From contig NZ_NFHD01000005.1 of the NCBI RefSeq assembly GCF_002159185.1, positions 1 to 64,000 on the forward strand: 64,000 bases of DNA. Direction: 5' to 3'. A model generated the notes under the pieces. The model saw nothing but the letters and a program-made list of their open reading frames with translations. It was not told the origin of the DNA and searched no databases. A program made the position numbers and the translations under genes. This document shows positions 23,648-32,852 of the stretch, in pieces. The DNA is from Gemmiger sp. An87 (GTDB taxonomy: Bacteria > Bacillota > Clostridia > Oscillospirales > Ruminococcaceae). Within the stretch, counting starts at the first letter, position 1, and each line of letters begins with the position of its first letter.

Positions 23648-24108
23648 ACATCGACGAGTTGCTGGATCTGATGGAAGAAACCATGGAAGAGGCCTCCGGC
23701 CTGCCGTTCTCCGGCAGCAAGCGGATGGTGGACATTGACAAAATGCGGGACATCATTGACGAGGTGCGCCTGAATATGCCCACCGAGATCCGCCAGGCCA
23801 AGGCCATCGTGAATGACCGGGCGGACATCATCGCCAGCGCCAAGCGGGAGGCCGAAGCCATCGTGAAGAAGGCCGAGGACCGGGCCCGGGTGCTGGTGGG
23901 TGAGGAGCAGATTGTGCGGGCTGCTCAGCAGCGTGCGGCGGAGATCCTCTCCAGCGCGCAGAGCCAGTCCCGCGAGATGCGCACCACCGTGACCGACTAC
24001 TGCGAGAACATGCTGCGCATCACCGAGGAGCAGCTGGCCCGCAATGCGGCGGAGGTCAAGACTGTGCGCGCCAATCTGCGCCAGAATGCCAAGAACAACA
24101 ACGGCTGA
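23644..24108 (+). CDS. Coiled-coil protein of unknown function
   Basis: A 154-residue, highly charged, almost fully helical protein. A heptad-rich stretch (about residues 50-150; e.g. AKREAEAIVKKAEDRARVLVG and QQRAAEILSSAQSQ) resembles the stalk of ATP synthase subunit b or DivIVA-like scaffolds. No membrane helix or enzyme motif is visible. The ATG overlaps the rsmD stop, so the two are translationally coupled, and a terminator follows. Similar proteins are found beside rsmD in clostridial genomes. No function can be assigned; a structural or cytoskeletal role is a guess. Confidence 0.7.
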   Translation: MNIDELLDLMEETMEEASGLPFSGSKRMVDIDKMRDIIDEVRLNMPTEIRQAKAIVNDRADIIASAKREAEAIVKKAEDRARVLVGEEQIVRAAQQRAAEILSSAQSQSREMRTTVTDYCENMLRITEEQLARNAAEVKTVRANLRQNAKNNNG

Positions 24109-24125
24109 TCGCTTGGTCAGCCTCC

Positions 24126-24169
24126 AGGGCCCCGCGCCTGCCGGTTTCCGGCGGGCGCGGGGCCTTTTT
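24126..24169 (+). terminator. Rho-independent terminator of the rsmD operon
   Basis: GGCCCCGCGCCTGCCGG pairs with CCGGCGGGCGCGGGGCC across a TTT loop, then a T tract. Confidence 0.92.
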
Positions 24170-24342
24170 GCCTATAGCGGGCTGTGGAAAACCCGGTGCA
24201 AAACAGCAAGACGACCCCGGTCGATTTACCCTGTGGAAGCGCCTGGCGGAAAGAATACACAAAACAGGAAAAATATGCAGCCAAACCACGAAAAAGCGGC
24301 ATTGGGGCGAGATTTTTCACGATTCTTTTTCGGTGCAATATC
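24170..24342 (+). other. Gene-free AT-rich region upstream of mraZ promoter
   Basis: No coding region, RNA gene or repeat was recognised here. The base composition falls sharply from that of the flanking genes toward the dcw promoter. Confidence 0.5.
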
Positions 24343-24371
24343 TTGCAATTAAAGTGGGGGTAACGTATAAT
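24343..24371 (+). promoter_or_regulatory. Promoter of the dcw cluster (PmraZ)
   Basis: TTGCAA (24343-24348), 17 bp, TATAAT (24366-24371). A GTGGGG sequence (24354) lies within the spacer. Confidence 0.85.
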
Positions 24372-24381
24372 AATTGATACA

Positions 24382-24407
24382 GTGGGGAGAAGTGGGGTAA
24401 AGTGGAG
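24382..24407 (+). promoter_or_regulatory. MraZ operator: three GTGGGG/GTGGAG boxes
   Basis: GTGGGG at 24382, GTGGGG at 24392 and GTGGAG at 24402 are separated by exactly 4 nt, the known MraZ direct-repeat pattern with one helical turn per box. They start 11 bp downstream of the -10, so bound MraZ would repress its own operon. Confidence 0.85.
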
Positions 24408-24475
24408 AGTTTTCCACACCGGTGGAGCCGATGGGGGAAACCTTGCGCCCCGCGTGTGAAAGGAGGCGGCGCCGT

Positions 24476-24895
24476 ATGTTGATGGGCGAGTACAACTATG
24501 CCATCGACGAAAAAGGCCGCCTGAACTTCCCCGCACGCTTTCGGGAGCAGATGGGCCAGGTGTTCGTTATCACACGCTGGATGGATAACTGTCTGGTTGC
24601 CTTCCCGGAGAGTGAATGGCAGCTCATCTGCGAAAAGCTGCAGGGCAAGAGCCTGGTCAAGACCCGCGAGATCCAGCGGTTTCTGTTCGCCATGGCCACC
24701 GAGGTCACGCCGGACAAACAGGGCCGGGTGCTCATCTCGCCCAGCCTGCGTACCCATGCAGGCCTGCAGAAGGATGTGACCATCATCGGTGTGGGCAAGC
24801 ACGCCGAGATCTGGGACACCGCTGCCTGGCAGCAAAAACAGGCGGGATTCGGCAGCGAGCAGCTGGAAGCCGCCATGGAAGAACTGGAATTGTAA
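24476..24895 (+). CDS. mraZ: Transcriptional regulator MraZ
   Basis: A 139-residue AbrB-like ring protein with the tandem family motifs YNYAIDEKGRLNFPARFRE (first half) and VTPDKQGRVLISPSLRTHAGL (second half), each carrying the DxxGR signature. It binds repeated GTGGG boxes and represses the dcw operon that it heads. ATG 24476 follows GAAAGGAGG; a longer in-frame GTG at 24422 is less likely. Confidence 0.95.
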   Translation: MLMGEYNYAIDEKGRLNFPARFREQMGQVFVITRWMDNCLVAFPESEWQLICEKLQGKSLVKTREIQRFLFAMATEVTPDKQGRVLISPSLRTHAGLQKDVTIIGVGKHAEIWDTAAWQQKQAGFGSEQLEAAMEELEL

Positions 24896-24907
24896 GGGGG
24901 AACGCAC

Positions 24908-25837
24908 ATGGAATTCAGCCACATCCCCGTGCTTTTGAACGAATGTCTGGAGGGCCTGGCCATCGACCCGACCGGAATCTATCTGGACGGCACCGCCGGA
25001 GGCGGCGGCCATTCCAGCCAGATTGCCCGGCGGCTCACCACCGGCCGTCTGGTCAGCCTGGACCAGGACCCGGATGCCATTGAGGCTGCGGGTAAGGCCC
25101 TGGAGGGGCTGCCCGCCACACTGGTGCAGACCAACTTCTGCAACGCCCGCAGCGCTCTGTACGGACTGGGCATCGAAAAAATCAACGGCGCTTTGCTGGA
25201 TCTGGGAGTTTCCTCCCACCAGCTGGACGATGCCTCCCGGGGCTTTTCCTACCGGCAGGACGCGCCGCTGGATATGCGCATGAGCCAGAGCGGCCCCACA
25301 GCCGCGGACCTGGTGAACACCGCCAGCCGGGAAGAGCTGGCCCGCATTCTGCGAGAATACGGTGAAGAGCCCTATGCCTGGGCCATTGCCGGGCGCATTG
25401 TGCAGCGCCGGGAGGAGACGCCCTTTGTCACCACCCTGCAGCTGGCCGACGCCATTGCCAGCGCCCTGCCTCCGGCGGTGCGCCGCAAGGACAAAAACCC
25501 CGCCCGGCGCAGCTTTCAGGCGCTGCGCATCGCGGTGAACAGCGAGCTGGATGTGCTCAGCCAGGGTATGGATGAGATCTTTGATCTGCTTGTTCCCGGC
25601 GGCCGCTTCGCCATCATCACCTTCCACTCGCTGGAGGACCGGCTGGTGAAGAACAAATTCCGCCAGTGGGCCACTGCCTGCACCTGCCCGCCGGAGTATC
25701 CGGTTTGTGTGTGCGGAGGCAAGGCAAAAGGAAAGCTGATTACCCGCAAGCCCATCGAGGCCACCGCTGCCGAGCTGGAGGAGAACCGGCGCAGCCGGTC
25801 CGCCAAGCTGCGGGTGATTGAAAAGCTGGGCGATTGA
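24908..25837 (+). CDS. rsmH: 16S rRNA (cytosine-1402-N4)-methyltransferase
   Basis: A 309-residue MraW/RsmH. The start FSHIPVLLNECLEGL, SAM loop YLDGTAGGGGHSSQIAR, DLGVSSHQLDDASRGFSYR and the C-terminal ITFHSLEDRLVKNKF are all diagnostic. It modifies C1402 in the decoding centre together with RsmI. It lies 12 bp after mraZ. Confidence 0.96.
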   Translation: MEFSHIPVLLNECLEGLAIDPTGIYLDGTAGGGGHSSQIARRLTTGRLVSLDQDPDAIEAAGKALEGLPATLVQTNFCNARSALYGLGIEKINGALLDLGVSSHQLDDASRGFSYRQDAPLDMRMSQSGPTAADLVNTASREELARILREYGEEPYAWAIAGRIVQRREETPFVTTLQLADAIASALPPAVRRKDKNPARRSFQALRIAVNSELDVLSQGMDEIFDLLVPGGRFAIITFHSLEDRLVKNKFRQWATACTCPPEYPVCVCGGKAKGKLITRKPIEATAAELEENRRSRSAKLRVIEKLGD

Positions 25838-25908
25838 ACCGCCCGCTCCGGCAAAGGGGAGCCGGAACACCGATAAAACACAAGGAACAAAAAAGGAGGT
25901 GAGCGCAC

Positions 25909-26373
25909 ATGGCACAGGCAGCCTATGAACTGGAACGGTTCGCGGACCGGCCATTGGACGTTAAACCCCGCATGAGAGCGGTACAGGGCAAAAAGCAGGC
26001 CATGAAGATCAGCGCTCAGGCCTATAAAACCGTAGCGGTGAGCTGCGTGATGGTCATGCTTACCGTGGGCCTGCTGCAAAGCCAGGCCACCCTGACCCAG
26101 CTGACCAGCCAGATCCAGAAAACCAATCAGCAGCTGGTGAACGCCCAGAGTGACTACAACTATCTGTCCGGCGTGCTGGACAGCAAGACCAACCTGAAAA
26201 ACGTGGAGCAGATCGCCGCCCAGCTGGGGCTGATGAAGCTGGACAAAAGCCAGATCACCTATGTGACCCTGGAAAACGAAAGCACCATCCAGCGGCCGGA
26301 GAGCGGTTGGCAGCGCATTTTGGATCTGCTGAACAACGGATTTCTGCGCCTGATGGATCATCTTGATCCCTGA
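25909..26373 (+). CDS. ftsL: Cell-division protein FtsL-like
   Basis: A 154-residue bitopic membrane protein: a basic cytoplasmic N-terminus, one TM helix (about residues 43-62, VAVSCVMVMLTVGLL), then a periplasmic coiled coil (TQLTSQIQKTNQQLVNAQSDY) and the NVEQIAAQLGLMKLDKSQITYV segment typical of FtsL/DivIC. It should form the FtsQLB-like complex with FtsQ, encoded later in the cluster. Assignment rests on topology and position between rsmH and the PBP. A hairpin terminator follows immediately. Confidence 0.85.
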   Translation: MAQAAYELERFADRPLDVKPRMRAVQGKKQAMKISAQAYKTVAVSCVMVMLTVGLLQSQATLTQLTSQIQKTNQQLVNAQSDYNYLSGVLDSKTNLKNVEQIAAQLGLMKLDKSQITYVTLENESTIQRPESGWQRILDLLNNGFLRLMDHLDP

Positions 26374-26382
26374 CCGCAAATG

Positions 26383-26412
26383 GAAAAAGCGTGCCGCCGC
26401 GCACGCTTTTTC
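26383..26412 (+). terminator. Hairpin terminator/attenuator between ftsL and ftsI
   Basis: The perfect 12-bp stem GAAAAAGCGTGC / GCACGCTTTTTC has a 6-nt loop and ends in TTTTTC. It lies 10 bp after the ftsL stop and inside the dcw operon. Confidence 0.75.
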
Positions 26413-26490
26413 GATTATCAGGAGGATTCGACCGAATTCTCCATGTCATACGCGGCAAACGACACTGATGCAAACGAAGGAAACACTGCC

Positions 26491-28893
26491 ATGGCAAGAA
26501 TGAACAATCCGCAAAACGGGCCCCAGAACCCGCAAAAGCAGGCGCGTAAGCGCAGCTTGCTGCGCTACTGGCTGCTGGCGGGGGCGTTTGCCTTCGGCGC
26601 TGCGATTCTGATCGGCCGGCTCGCCTGGCTGCAGATCGTCAAGCACGACGAGTACCGCATCCAGGCTGCCAACCAGCAGCTGAAGGATGTGGCGGTGACC
26701 CCCACCCGTGGCCAGATCTACGACGCCAACGGCAAGGTGCTGGCCAAGAGCAGCATTGTATGGACCATCGCCGCCGACCCCAGCCAGATCAGCGCGCTGA
26801 AGGCGGAGGAGGGCGACGAGCGCTCTGCGGAGGAGCGCCGGGCGGAACGGGTGCGTACCGTGAGCGCCGATGTGGCCAGCATGCTGGGGCTGGACGAGAA
26901 CGAAGTTTATGACAAGCTGATCGACTCCGAGAGCCAGTACGAGGTGTTGGCCAAGCAGGTGGATAAGCCGGTGGCGGACCAGATCAAGGAATATGCCAGC
27001 GACAACAACCTGCCCATCACCGTAACCCAGGATACCAAGCGGGAATACCCCTACGGGGCTTTCGCCGCCAGCGTGTTGGGCTTTATGCATGCGGACGGCT
27101 ACGGCTTTTATGGCCTTGAGGCTTACTATGAGGAGACTCTGGCCGGTACCCCCGGCCGTCTGGTGAGCATCAAGAACGGTCTGGGCGCCGAGATCGCCAA
27201 CGATGACCGGGAGGAATACCCCGCTCAGGACGGCAACAGTCTGGTGCTTACGCTGGATGCCAACATCCAGGCCATCGCGGAAAAATACCTGGAAAACTCG
27301 GTGAAGGTGAACAACGTGTCCGAGCGCGGCGTGGTGATCATAATGGACGTGAACACCGGCGCCATTCTGGCCATGGCCACCAAGCCGGATTTTGATCCCA
27401 ATGACCCTATGACCATCTACGACCCGGAGCGGGCTGCTCTGCTGGAAGGCCTGTCCGACGAGGAGTACACCCAGGTGCAGGGCGAGGAACGTCAGCGCCA
27501 GTGGAAAAACAAGGCCATCACCGACCTGTATACCCCCGGTTCGGTGTTCAAGCTGATCACCACATCTGCCACGCTGGATTCCGGCGTGAGCACCCCCGGT
27601 ACCACCTATTACTGCGGCGGCAGCTATCAGGTACTGCCCAACACCAAGAGCTACACCTGTGCTGAGGGCGCGGCCCATCAGTGGCAGGATATGGGCAAGG
27701 TGCTGTACAACAGCTGCAACATCGCCACCATTCAGGAAGCCTTGAAAATGGGCATCGAGACTTTTTCGGATTACTACAATGCCTTCGGCTTCACCGAGAA
27801 GACCGGCATTGACCTGCCGGCGGAACAGGCCCCCTATGCGGGCGTTTCCTACCACCCGGCGGACAGCATGTCTCTGATCGACCTGGCATCCACCAGCTTC
27901 GGTCAGGCTCAGAAGGTGACCCCCATCCAGATGATCACCGCGGTTGCGGCCATCGCCAACGGCGGATATCTGGTGCAGCCCTACATCGTGGATAAGATTG
28001 TGGACCAGGAAGGCAACGTGGTGCAGGAAACCGAACCCACCATCAAGCGCCAGGTCATCAGCGAAGAGGTTTCGCAGCAGGTGCTGCAGATGATGGAGGG
28101 TGTGGTGGACTACGGCGCCGCGGGCGCTGCCGGCCGCAATGCTTACGTGGCAGGTTACCACATCGGCGGTAAGTCCGGTACCAGTGAAAAGCTGGACCAG
28201 GAAAAGCGGGAGGACGGAACCTACGAGAAGGTTTCCAGCTTCCTGGCAGTGCTGCCGGTGGATGATCCGCAGATCGCCATTCTGGCCTTCGTGGATGAGC
28301 CCCACGCGGAAACCGAATACGGTTCCATGCTGAGCGCGCCGCTGATCGGCAATATCATCAGTGAGGTTGCGCCTTATCTGGGCATTGAGATGGATGAGAG
28401 CCTGCTGCCCAGCGGCGATGTGACCGTACCCAACCTGGTGACTCCCAACAATCCCAGCTACAGTCAGTGGGATCTGGCCCAGGTGGAGCTGAACAAGATC
28501 GGCCTTGCGCACCGGAAGGTGGGCAGCGGCGATACGGTGCTGGCCCAGTATCCCGAGGCGGGCACCAAGGTGGCCGCGGGTACCACAGTGTATCTGTATA
28601 CGGACAGCACTGAGTACACCAAGACAACTGTGCCGGATGTGACCGGCAAGAGCGCGGCGCTGGCCAGCCAGATGCTGGCGGGCTCCGGTCTGAATGTGCG
28701 GATCAGCGGCGATGAGAACGGCCAGGTGACCGCCCAGGATGTGGCCGCGGGCACCGAGACACCCATGGGCACGGTGGTGACCATTACCACCGCGGCCACG
28801 GCAGATCCGGCTCAGGATACCAGCACCTCCACGGACCCGGCGTCCACCGATTCCGGTGGGACCGGTGAAACGGACGGAACCGAAGAGGGCTGA
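26491..28893 (+). CDS. ftsI: Class B penicillin-binding protein (FtsI/SpoVD type) with PASTA domains
   Basis: An 800-residue peptidoglycan transpeptidase. It has a short cytoplasmic tail, one TM helix (about residues 25-45), a pedestal domain, then the transpeptidase domain with active Ser351 in SVFK, the SxN triad member Ser408-Cys-Asn410, and Lys561-Ser-Gly in place of the usual KTG. Two C-terminal PASTA modules (starting VTVPNLVT and TVPDVTGK) precede a Thr/Asp-rich tail. It works with the SEDS protein FtsW at the septum. ATG 26491 follows GAAGGA; the longer frame from 26380 would start inside the terminator hairpin. SpoVD identity cannot be excluded. Confidence 0.92.
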   Translation: MARMNNPQNGPQNPQKQARKRSLLRYWLLAGAFAFGAAILIGRLAWLQIVKHDEYRIQAANQQLKDVAVTPTRGQIYDANGKVLAKSSIVWTIAADPSQISALKAEEGDERSAEERRAERVRTVSADVASMLGLDENEVYDKLIDSESQYEVLAKQVDKPVADQIKEYASDNNLPITVTQDTKREYPYGAFAASVLGFMHADGYGFYGLEAYYEETLAGTPGRLVSIKNGLGAEIANDDREEYPAQDGNSLVLTLDANIQAIAEKYLENSVKVNNVSERGVVIIMDVNTGAILAMATKPDFDPNDPMTIYDPERAALLEGLSDEEYTQVQGEERQRQWKNKAITDLYTPGSVFKLITTSATLDSGVSTPGTTYYCGGSYQVLPNTKSYTCAEGAAHQWQDMGKVLYNSCNIATIQEALKMGIETFSDYYNAFGFTEKTGIDLPAEQAPYAGVSYHPADSMSLIDLASTSFGQAQKVTPIQMITAVAAIANGGYLVQPYIVDKIVDQEGNVVQETEPTIKRQVISEEVSQQVLQMMEGVVDYGAAGAAGRNAYVAGYHIGGKSGTSEKLDQEKREDGTYEKVSSFLAVLPVDDPQIAILAFVDEPHAETEYGSMLSAPLIGNIISEVAPYLGIEMDESLLPSGDVTVPNLVTPNNPSYSQWDLAQVELNKIGLAHRKVGSGDTVLAQYPEAGTKVAAGTTVYLYTDSTEYTKTTVPDVTGKSAALASQMLAGSGLNVRISGDENGQVTAQDVAAGTETPMGTVVTITTAATADPAQDTSTSTDPASTDSGGTGETDGTEEG

Positions 28894-28975
28894 TCGCCGC
28901 ACAATATCAACGAAAACAGGGCCCCGGCGGGTCAATCCCGGCCGGGTGCCTGCAGCACAAAAGGAGGCAGTTGCA

Positions 28976-30370
28976 ATGCAGCCGATCCCTGCAAAGATGC
29001 TGCTTGCCGGGCTGGCTGAGGCCGGTTCGGTGGGCAGTGAGACCATCACCACCGTGGTGACCGACAGCCGGGCCGTTTGCCCGGACTGTGTGTTCGTGTG
29101 TTTCCCCGGTCAGCGGGTGGACGGCCATGACTTTGCCGCAAAGGCAGTGGAGGAAGGGGCCGCCTATGTGGTGGCCAACCATCCGGTGGAGGGCGTGCCG
29201 GAGAAAAAGCTCGTCCTTTGCCCCAGCAGCCACCACGCCATGGTGCGCATGGCGGCCAACTACCGCATGCTGTTTCATCCCAGAATGATCGGCGTTACCG
29301 GCAGTGTGGGCAAGACCACCACCAAGGAATTCTGCTATGCCATTCTCAGCGCCTTTGGGCGGACCATCAAGACCGAGGGCAACCAGAACAATGAGATCGG
29401 CGTGCCCAACACCCTGTTCCGCATCACCGGGGAAACCGAGTATGCGGTGGTAGAGATGGGCATGAGCGCCCTGGGCGAGATCGAGCGGCTCAGTCGGGCG
29501 GCCCGGCCGGATGCGGGCCTGATCACCTGCATCGGCGTGAGCCATCTGGAAAGTTTGGGCAGCCGGGAGAATATCCTGAAAGCAAAGCTGGAGATCTGCA
29601 CCGGCCTGCCGGACGGCGCTCCTCTGGCCCTGAACGCGGATGACGAATATCTTCAGCTGGCCCGGCGGGAGGGGATGATTCCCGCCCGGCTGCGCCCGGT
29701 ATGGTATGGCATGAACGCCCCGGAAGCGGATGTGCGGGCCGTGGAGGTGCAGCCGCTGGAAAACGGCATGTCCTTCACGCTGGAGGATAAGGAGCACGGC
29801 AGCTTTGCGGTGACCATTCCGGCACTGGGCATGCACAGCGTATACGATGCGCTGGCCGCCTATGCCGCTGCCACCCGCATGGGTCTGGATGCGGCCCGCT
29901 GTGCGGCGGCGCTGGCGGATTACCAGACCACCGGCATGCGCCAGAAGGTAGTGGAAAACGGCGGACGGGTGTTCATTGAGGACTGCTACAACGCCAGCCC
30001 GGACAGCATGCGCGCCAGCCTGAATATGTTCAAGGAATACCCCTGCAAGGGGCGGCGTTTTGCACTGCTGGGCGATATGCTGGAGCTGGGCTCCATTGAG
30101 GAAGAGGCTCACCGGCAGGTGGGGCGCTGGGCAGCCCAAAGCGGCCTTGCCCACCTGGTCACGCTGGGCTCCGCCAGCCGGTTTGCGGCCGACGAGGCGG
30201 AAAAAGCAGGTCTTGCGGTGACCCGCTGCCAGACCCATGAAGAGGCTGCGCAGGCGCTGGAGAGCCTGATGGCTCCCGGCGACGCGCTGCTGGCAAAGGG
30301 CAGCCGGGGCATGCGGCTGGAGCAGGTGCTGCAGCTGTTGTATGCCGGCGAAGACCAAACAAACAACTAA
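28976..30370 (+). CDS. murF: UDP-MurNAc-tripeptide:D-Ala-D-Ala ligase
   Basis: A 464-residue Mur ligase adding D-Ala-D-Ala to the cytoplasmic peptidoglycan precursor. The N-terminal domain reads VTDSRAVCPDCVFVCFPGQRVDGHDF. The ATP loop is GVTGSVGKTTTKEFCYAIL, with NEIGVPNTLFR after it, a typical MurF sequence. The C-terminal substrate domain has DCYNASPDSMRASL. ATG 28976 follows AAAGGAGG. murE, which normally precedes it, is absent. Confidence 0.95.
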   Translation: MQPIPAKMLLAGLAEAGSVGSETITTVVTDSRAVCPDCVFVCFPGQRVDGHDFAAKAVEEGAAYVVANHPVEGVPEKKLVLCPSSHHAMVRMAANYRMLFHPRMIGVTGSVGKTTTKEFCYAILSAFGRTIKTEGNQNNEIGVPNTLFRITGETEYAVVEMGMSALGEIERLSRAARPDAGLITCIGVSHLESLGSRENILKAKLEICTGLPDGAPLALNADDEYLQLARREGMIPARLRPVWYGMNAPEADVRAVEVQPLENGMSFTLEDKEHGSFAVTIPALGMHSVYDALAAYAAATRMGLDAARCAAALADYQTTGMRQKVVENGGRVFIEDCYNASPDSMRASLNMFKEYPCKGRRFALLGDMLELGSIEEEAHRQVGRWAAQSGLAHLVTLGSASRFAADEAEKAGLAVTRCQTHEEAAQALESLMAPGDALLAKGSRGMRLEQVLQLLYAGEDQTNN

Positions 30371-30385
30371 GAGGAGAATCAAATT

Positions 30386-31393
30386 ATGGCACGTTACGCG
30401 CTGATTCTGGCGGCCGCCTGCGGTTTCATGATCTCGGCGGTTTCCGGTCTGTTCATTGTTCCGTTCTTACATAAGCTGCACTTCGGGCAGACCATCAAGG
30501 AGATCGGTCCCACCTGGCACAACAAAAAGCAGGGCACTCCCACCATGGGCGGCCTGTGCTTTATCCTGGGCACCGTGTTTGCGGTCTGCCTGGCTCTCAC
30601 CAGCCTGCTGCACGGCAGCCCTGAGCTGATGGGCGGCCCGGATTCCCGTGGCCTGTACCTGGCTATCTTCTCCGCCTTCGGCTTCGGCCTGATCGGATTT
30701 CTGGATGATTTCATCAAGGTGGTGAAAAAGCGTAACCTGGGCCTGCGGGCCTGGCAGAAGATTGCCGGCCAGCTGCTGGTGACCACTGCGCTGCTGGCGG
30801 GGCTGTGGATGAACGGCACCCTGAGCACCTCCATCACCCTGCCCTTCTTCGGCATGGTGGACTTCGGCATCCTGTTCTACCCGCTGTCCTACATTCTGAT
30901 CATCGGCGTGGTGAACGCGGTGAACCTGACCGACGGCATCGACGGCCTGTGCTCCTGTGTGACCTTTGTGTCTATGCTGGGCTTCCTGACCCTGGTGAGC
31001 TTTCTGGGCCAGTTCGTCATGTCGGTACTTCCGGCGGCACTGGCCGGTTCGCTGGCAGGCTTCCTCATCTGGAACTTCTATCCGGCCAAGACCTTCATGG
31101 GCGACACCGGCAGCATGTTCCTGGGCGGCGCGGTTGCTGGTCTGGGCTATGCCATGGGCCGGCCCGAGATTCTGTTCTTCTTCGGCGCGGTTTACATCTG
31201 GGAGGCGGCCACCGTGGTGATTCAGGTCACCTACTTCAAGCTGACTCACGGTAAGCGTATCTTCAAGATGACCCCCATCCACCATTCCTTCGAGATGCGG
31301 GGCTGGAGCGAGGTCAAGATCGACGCCAGCTTCAGCGCGCTGGAGGCCCTGTTTGTTGTGCTGGGTCTCACCTTTGCTTATTTCTACTATTGA
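30386..31393 (+). CDS. mraY: Phospho-MurNAc-pentapeptide translocase MraY
   Basis: A 335-residue, ten-TM enzyme that makes lipid I from UDP-MurNAc-pentapeptide and undecaprenyl phosphate. Conserved features: KKQGTPTMGGLCF, the catalytic Asp pair GFLDDFIKVVKKRNLGL, NLTDGIDGL and the loop FKMTPIHHSFEMRGWSEVKI. Its start is 15 bp after murF. The family-typical murD is not found downstream; ftsW follows instead. Confidence 0.96.
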   Translation: MARYALILAAACGFMISAVSGLFIVPFLHKLHFGQTIKEIGPTWHNKKQGTPTMGGLCFILGTVFAVCLALTSLLHGSPELMGGPDSRGLYLAIFSAFGFGLIGFLDDFIKVVKKRNLGLRAWQKIAGQLLVTTALLAGLWMNGTLSTSITLPFFGMVDFGILFYPLSYILIIGVVNAVNLTDGIDGLCSCVTFVSMLGFLTLVSFLGQFVMSVLPAALAGSLAGFLIWNFYPAKTFMGDTGSMFLGGAVAGLGYAMGRPEILFFFGAVYIWEAATVVIQVTYFKLTHGKRIFKMTPIHHSFEMRGWSEVKIDASFSALEALFVVLGLTFAYFYY

Positions 31394-31454
31394 TATCCCA
31401 TTGCCAGGCTGCGTCCAAGCAGCCTGAGTATCCCCGAAAAGGAGGTCTGTGGCC

Positions 31455-32810
31455 ATGACCGATATGGCACGACCCGGCGGTACGGCCCGCCAGACCTATC
31501 GCGCGCCCCGCGCCCAGAGCGGAGCGCGGCAGCGAGCGGAGCAGATGCGCCGTGCCGCACGCCAGGCCCGGCAGGCAAGCCGCGCACCGGTGCGCATGTT
31601 CTATAAGCATCCCGGCAAGCTGAACGGCGCCTTTCTGGCGAATCTGATCATTCTGCAGGTGTTTGGCCTGATCATTTTGTTCAGCGCCAGCTATGCAACC
31701 TCGCTGAACAAGTTCGGCAACAGTTATGAATACGTTGGTCCCCAGACCATTTACGCGATCATGGGCCTTGTGGCGGCTTTGATCGTCTCCCGGGTGGATT
31801 ACCACTGGCTGCGGCGGTTTGCCTGGCCGTTGTATTTTGTGACCCTGGGGCTTCTGGTGGTGGTGCTGTTCATGCCGCCCATCAAGGGCTGCCGCCGTTG
31901 GATTAACGTGAGCGGTCTGCCCACCATCCAGGTGAGCGAGATTGCCAAGTTTGCGCTGATTCTGCTGCTGTCTCATCTGTTTGCCCGGTACCAGAAGCGC
32001 ATTGAGGGGCAATTCCCTGGTGCGGGCCCGGCACAGAACCTGAAACTGAGCATTATCCTGCCCGGACTGCTGCTGGCACCCATCCTGCTGCTTCTTCTGC
32101 TGGAGCCGCATCACAGCGCCATGATCCTGATGTGCTGCATCGCGGCGTCCATCATGCTGGTGGGTGGTGCGCTGCTGCGCTGGTTCTTTTTGGCAGGCGG
32201 CGTGGCGGTCACGGGTATCGCTCTGCTGCTGGTTACCCGCGGCGGTTATGTGGCGGAACGCCTGCAGGGCTGGCTGCAGCCCTTCTCGGACATGCAGGAC
32301 TCTACCCGTCAGACCGGCCAAAGCCTTTACACCATCGGCTCCGGCGGCCTGTTCGGCGTGGGCATCGGCAACAGTGTTCAGAAGCACATGTGGCTGCCGG
32401 AAGCCCAGAACGACTTCATTTTTGCCATCCTCTGCGAGGAGCTGGGCTTTGTGGGGGCCGTGATCTGCATTCTGCTGTTCCTGCTGCTGATCATTCAGGG
32501 AATTGTCATTGCCTGGAACGCCCCTGACCGGTTCGGCAGTCTGCTGGTGGTGGGCTGTATGGCCCAGATCAGCTTCCAGTTTTTGTTTAACGTGGCAGTG
32601 GTCACCAACACCATTCCGAACACCGGCATCAGCCTGCCCTTCTTCTCCTCCGGCGGTACCAGCCTTTTGATGCTGCTGGGCCAAATGGGTGTGGTGATGA
32701 GTGTGTGCAGGGCCGGAAATCGGAAAAAAGCAGACGAAAAGGCCGCGGCCGAACAGGAGGCCCAGCGGGCCCGTGAGGAAGCGGACCCCTACGCTCGCTT
32801 CGACCGCTGA
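31455..32810 (+). CDS. ftsW: SEDS glycosyltransferase FtsW
   Basis: A 451-residue polytopic peptidoglycan polymerase of the septum. A 45-residue Arg/Ala/Gln-rich cytoplasmic extension precedes about ten TM helices. SEDS signatures are GCRRWINVSGLPTIQVSEIAKF and, at the end, NTGISLPFFSSGGTSLLMLL; the essential Asp-loop region is QTGQSLYTIGSGGLFGVG. ATG 31455 has AAGGAGG at 9 nt; a GTG six bases earlier is too close. It pairs functionally with the PBP above. Confidence 0.94.
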   Translation: MTDMARPGGTARQTYRAPRAQSGARQRAEQMRRAARQARQASRAPVRMFYKHPGKLNGAFLANLIILQVFGLIILFSASYATSLNKFGNSYEYVGPQTIYAIMGLVAALIVSRVDYHWLRRFAWPLYFVTLGLLVVVLFMPPIKGCRRWINVSGLPTIQVSEIAKFALILLLSHLFARYQKRIEGQFPGAGPAQNLKLSIILPGLLLAPILLLLLLEPHHSAMILMCCIAASIMLVGGALLRWFFLAGGVAVTGIALLLVTRGGYVAERLQGWLQPFSDMQDSTRQTGQSLYTIGSGGLFGVGIGNSVQKHMWLPEAQNDFIFAILCEELGFVGAVICILLFLLLIIQGIVIAWNAPDRFGSLLVVGCMAQISFQFLFNVAVVTNTIPNTGISLPFFSSGGTSLLMLLGQMGVVMSVCRAGNRKKADEKAAAEQEAQRAREEADPYARFDR

Positions 32811-32852
32811 TTTCTTTGATGAATCCGTATCGTTTTGAAGGAGGCGCTTATC

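Noticed and set aside
26380-26490. An upstream ATG extending the PBP gene by 37 codons
   Set aside because: It starts within the terminator hairpin and lacks a ribosome site; ATG 26491 has GAAGGA at 9 nt.
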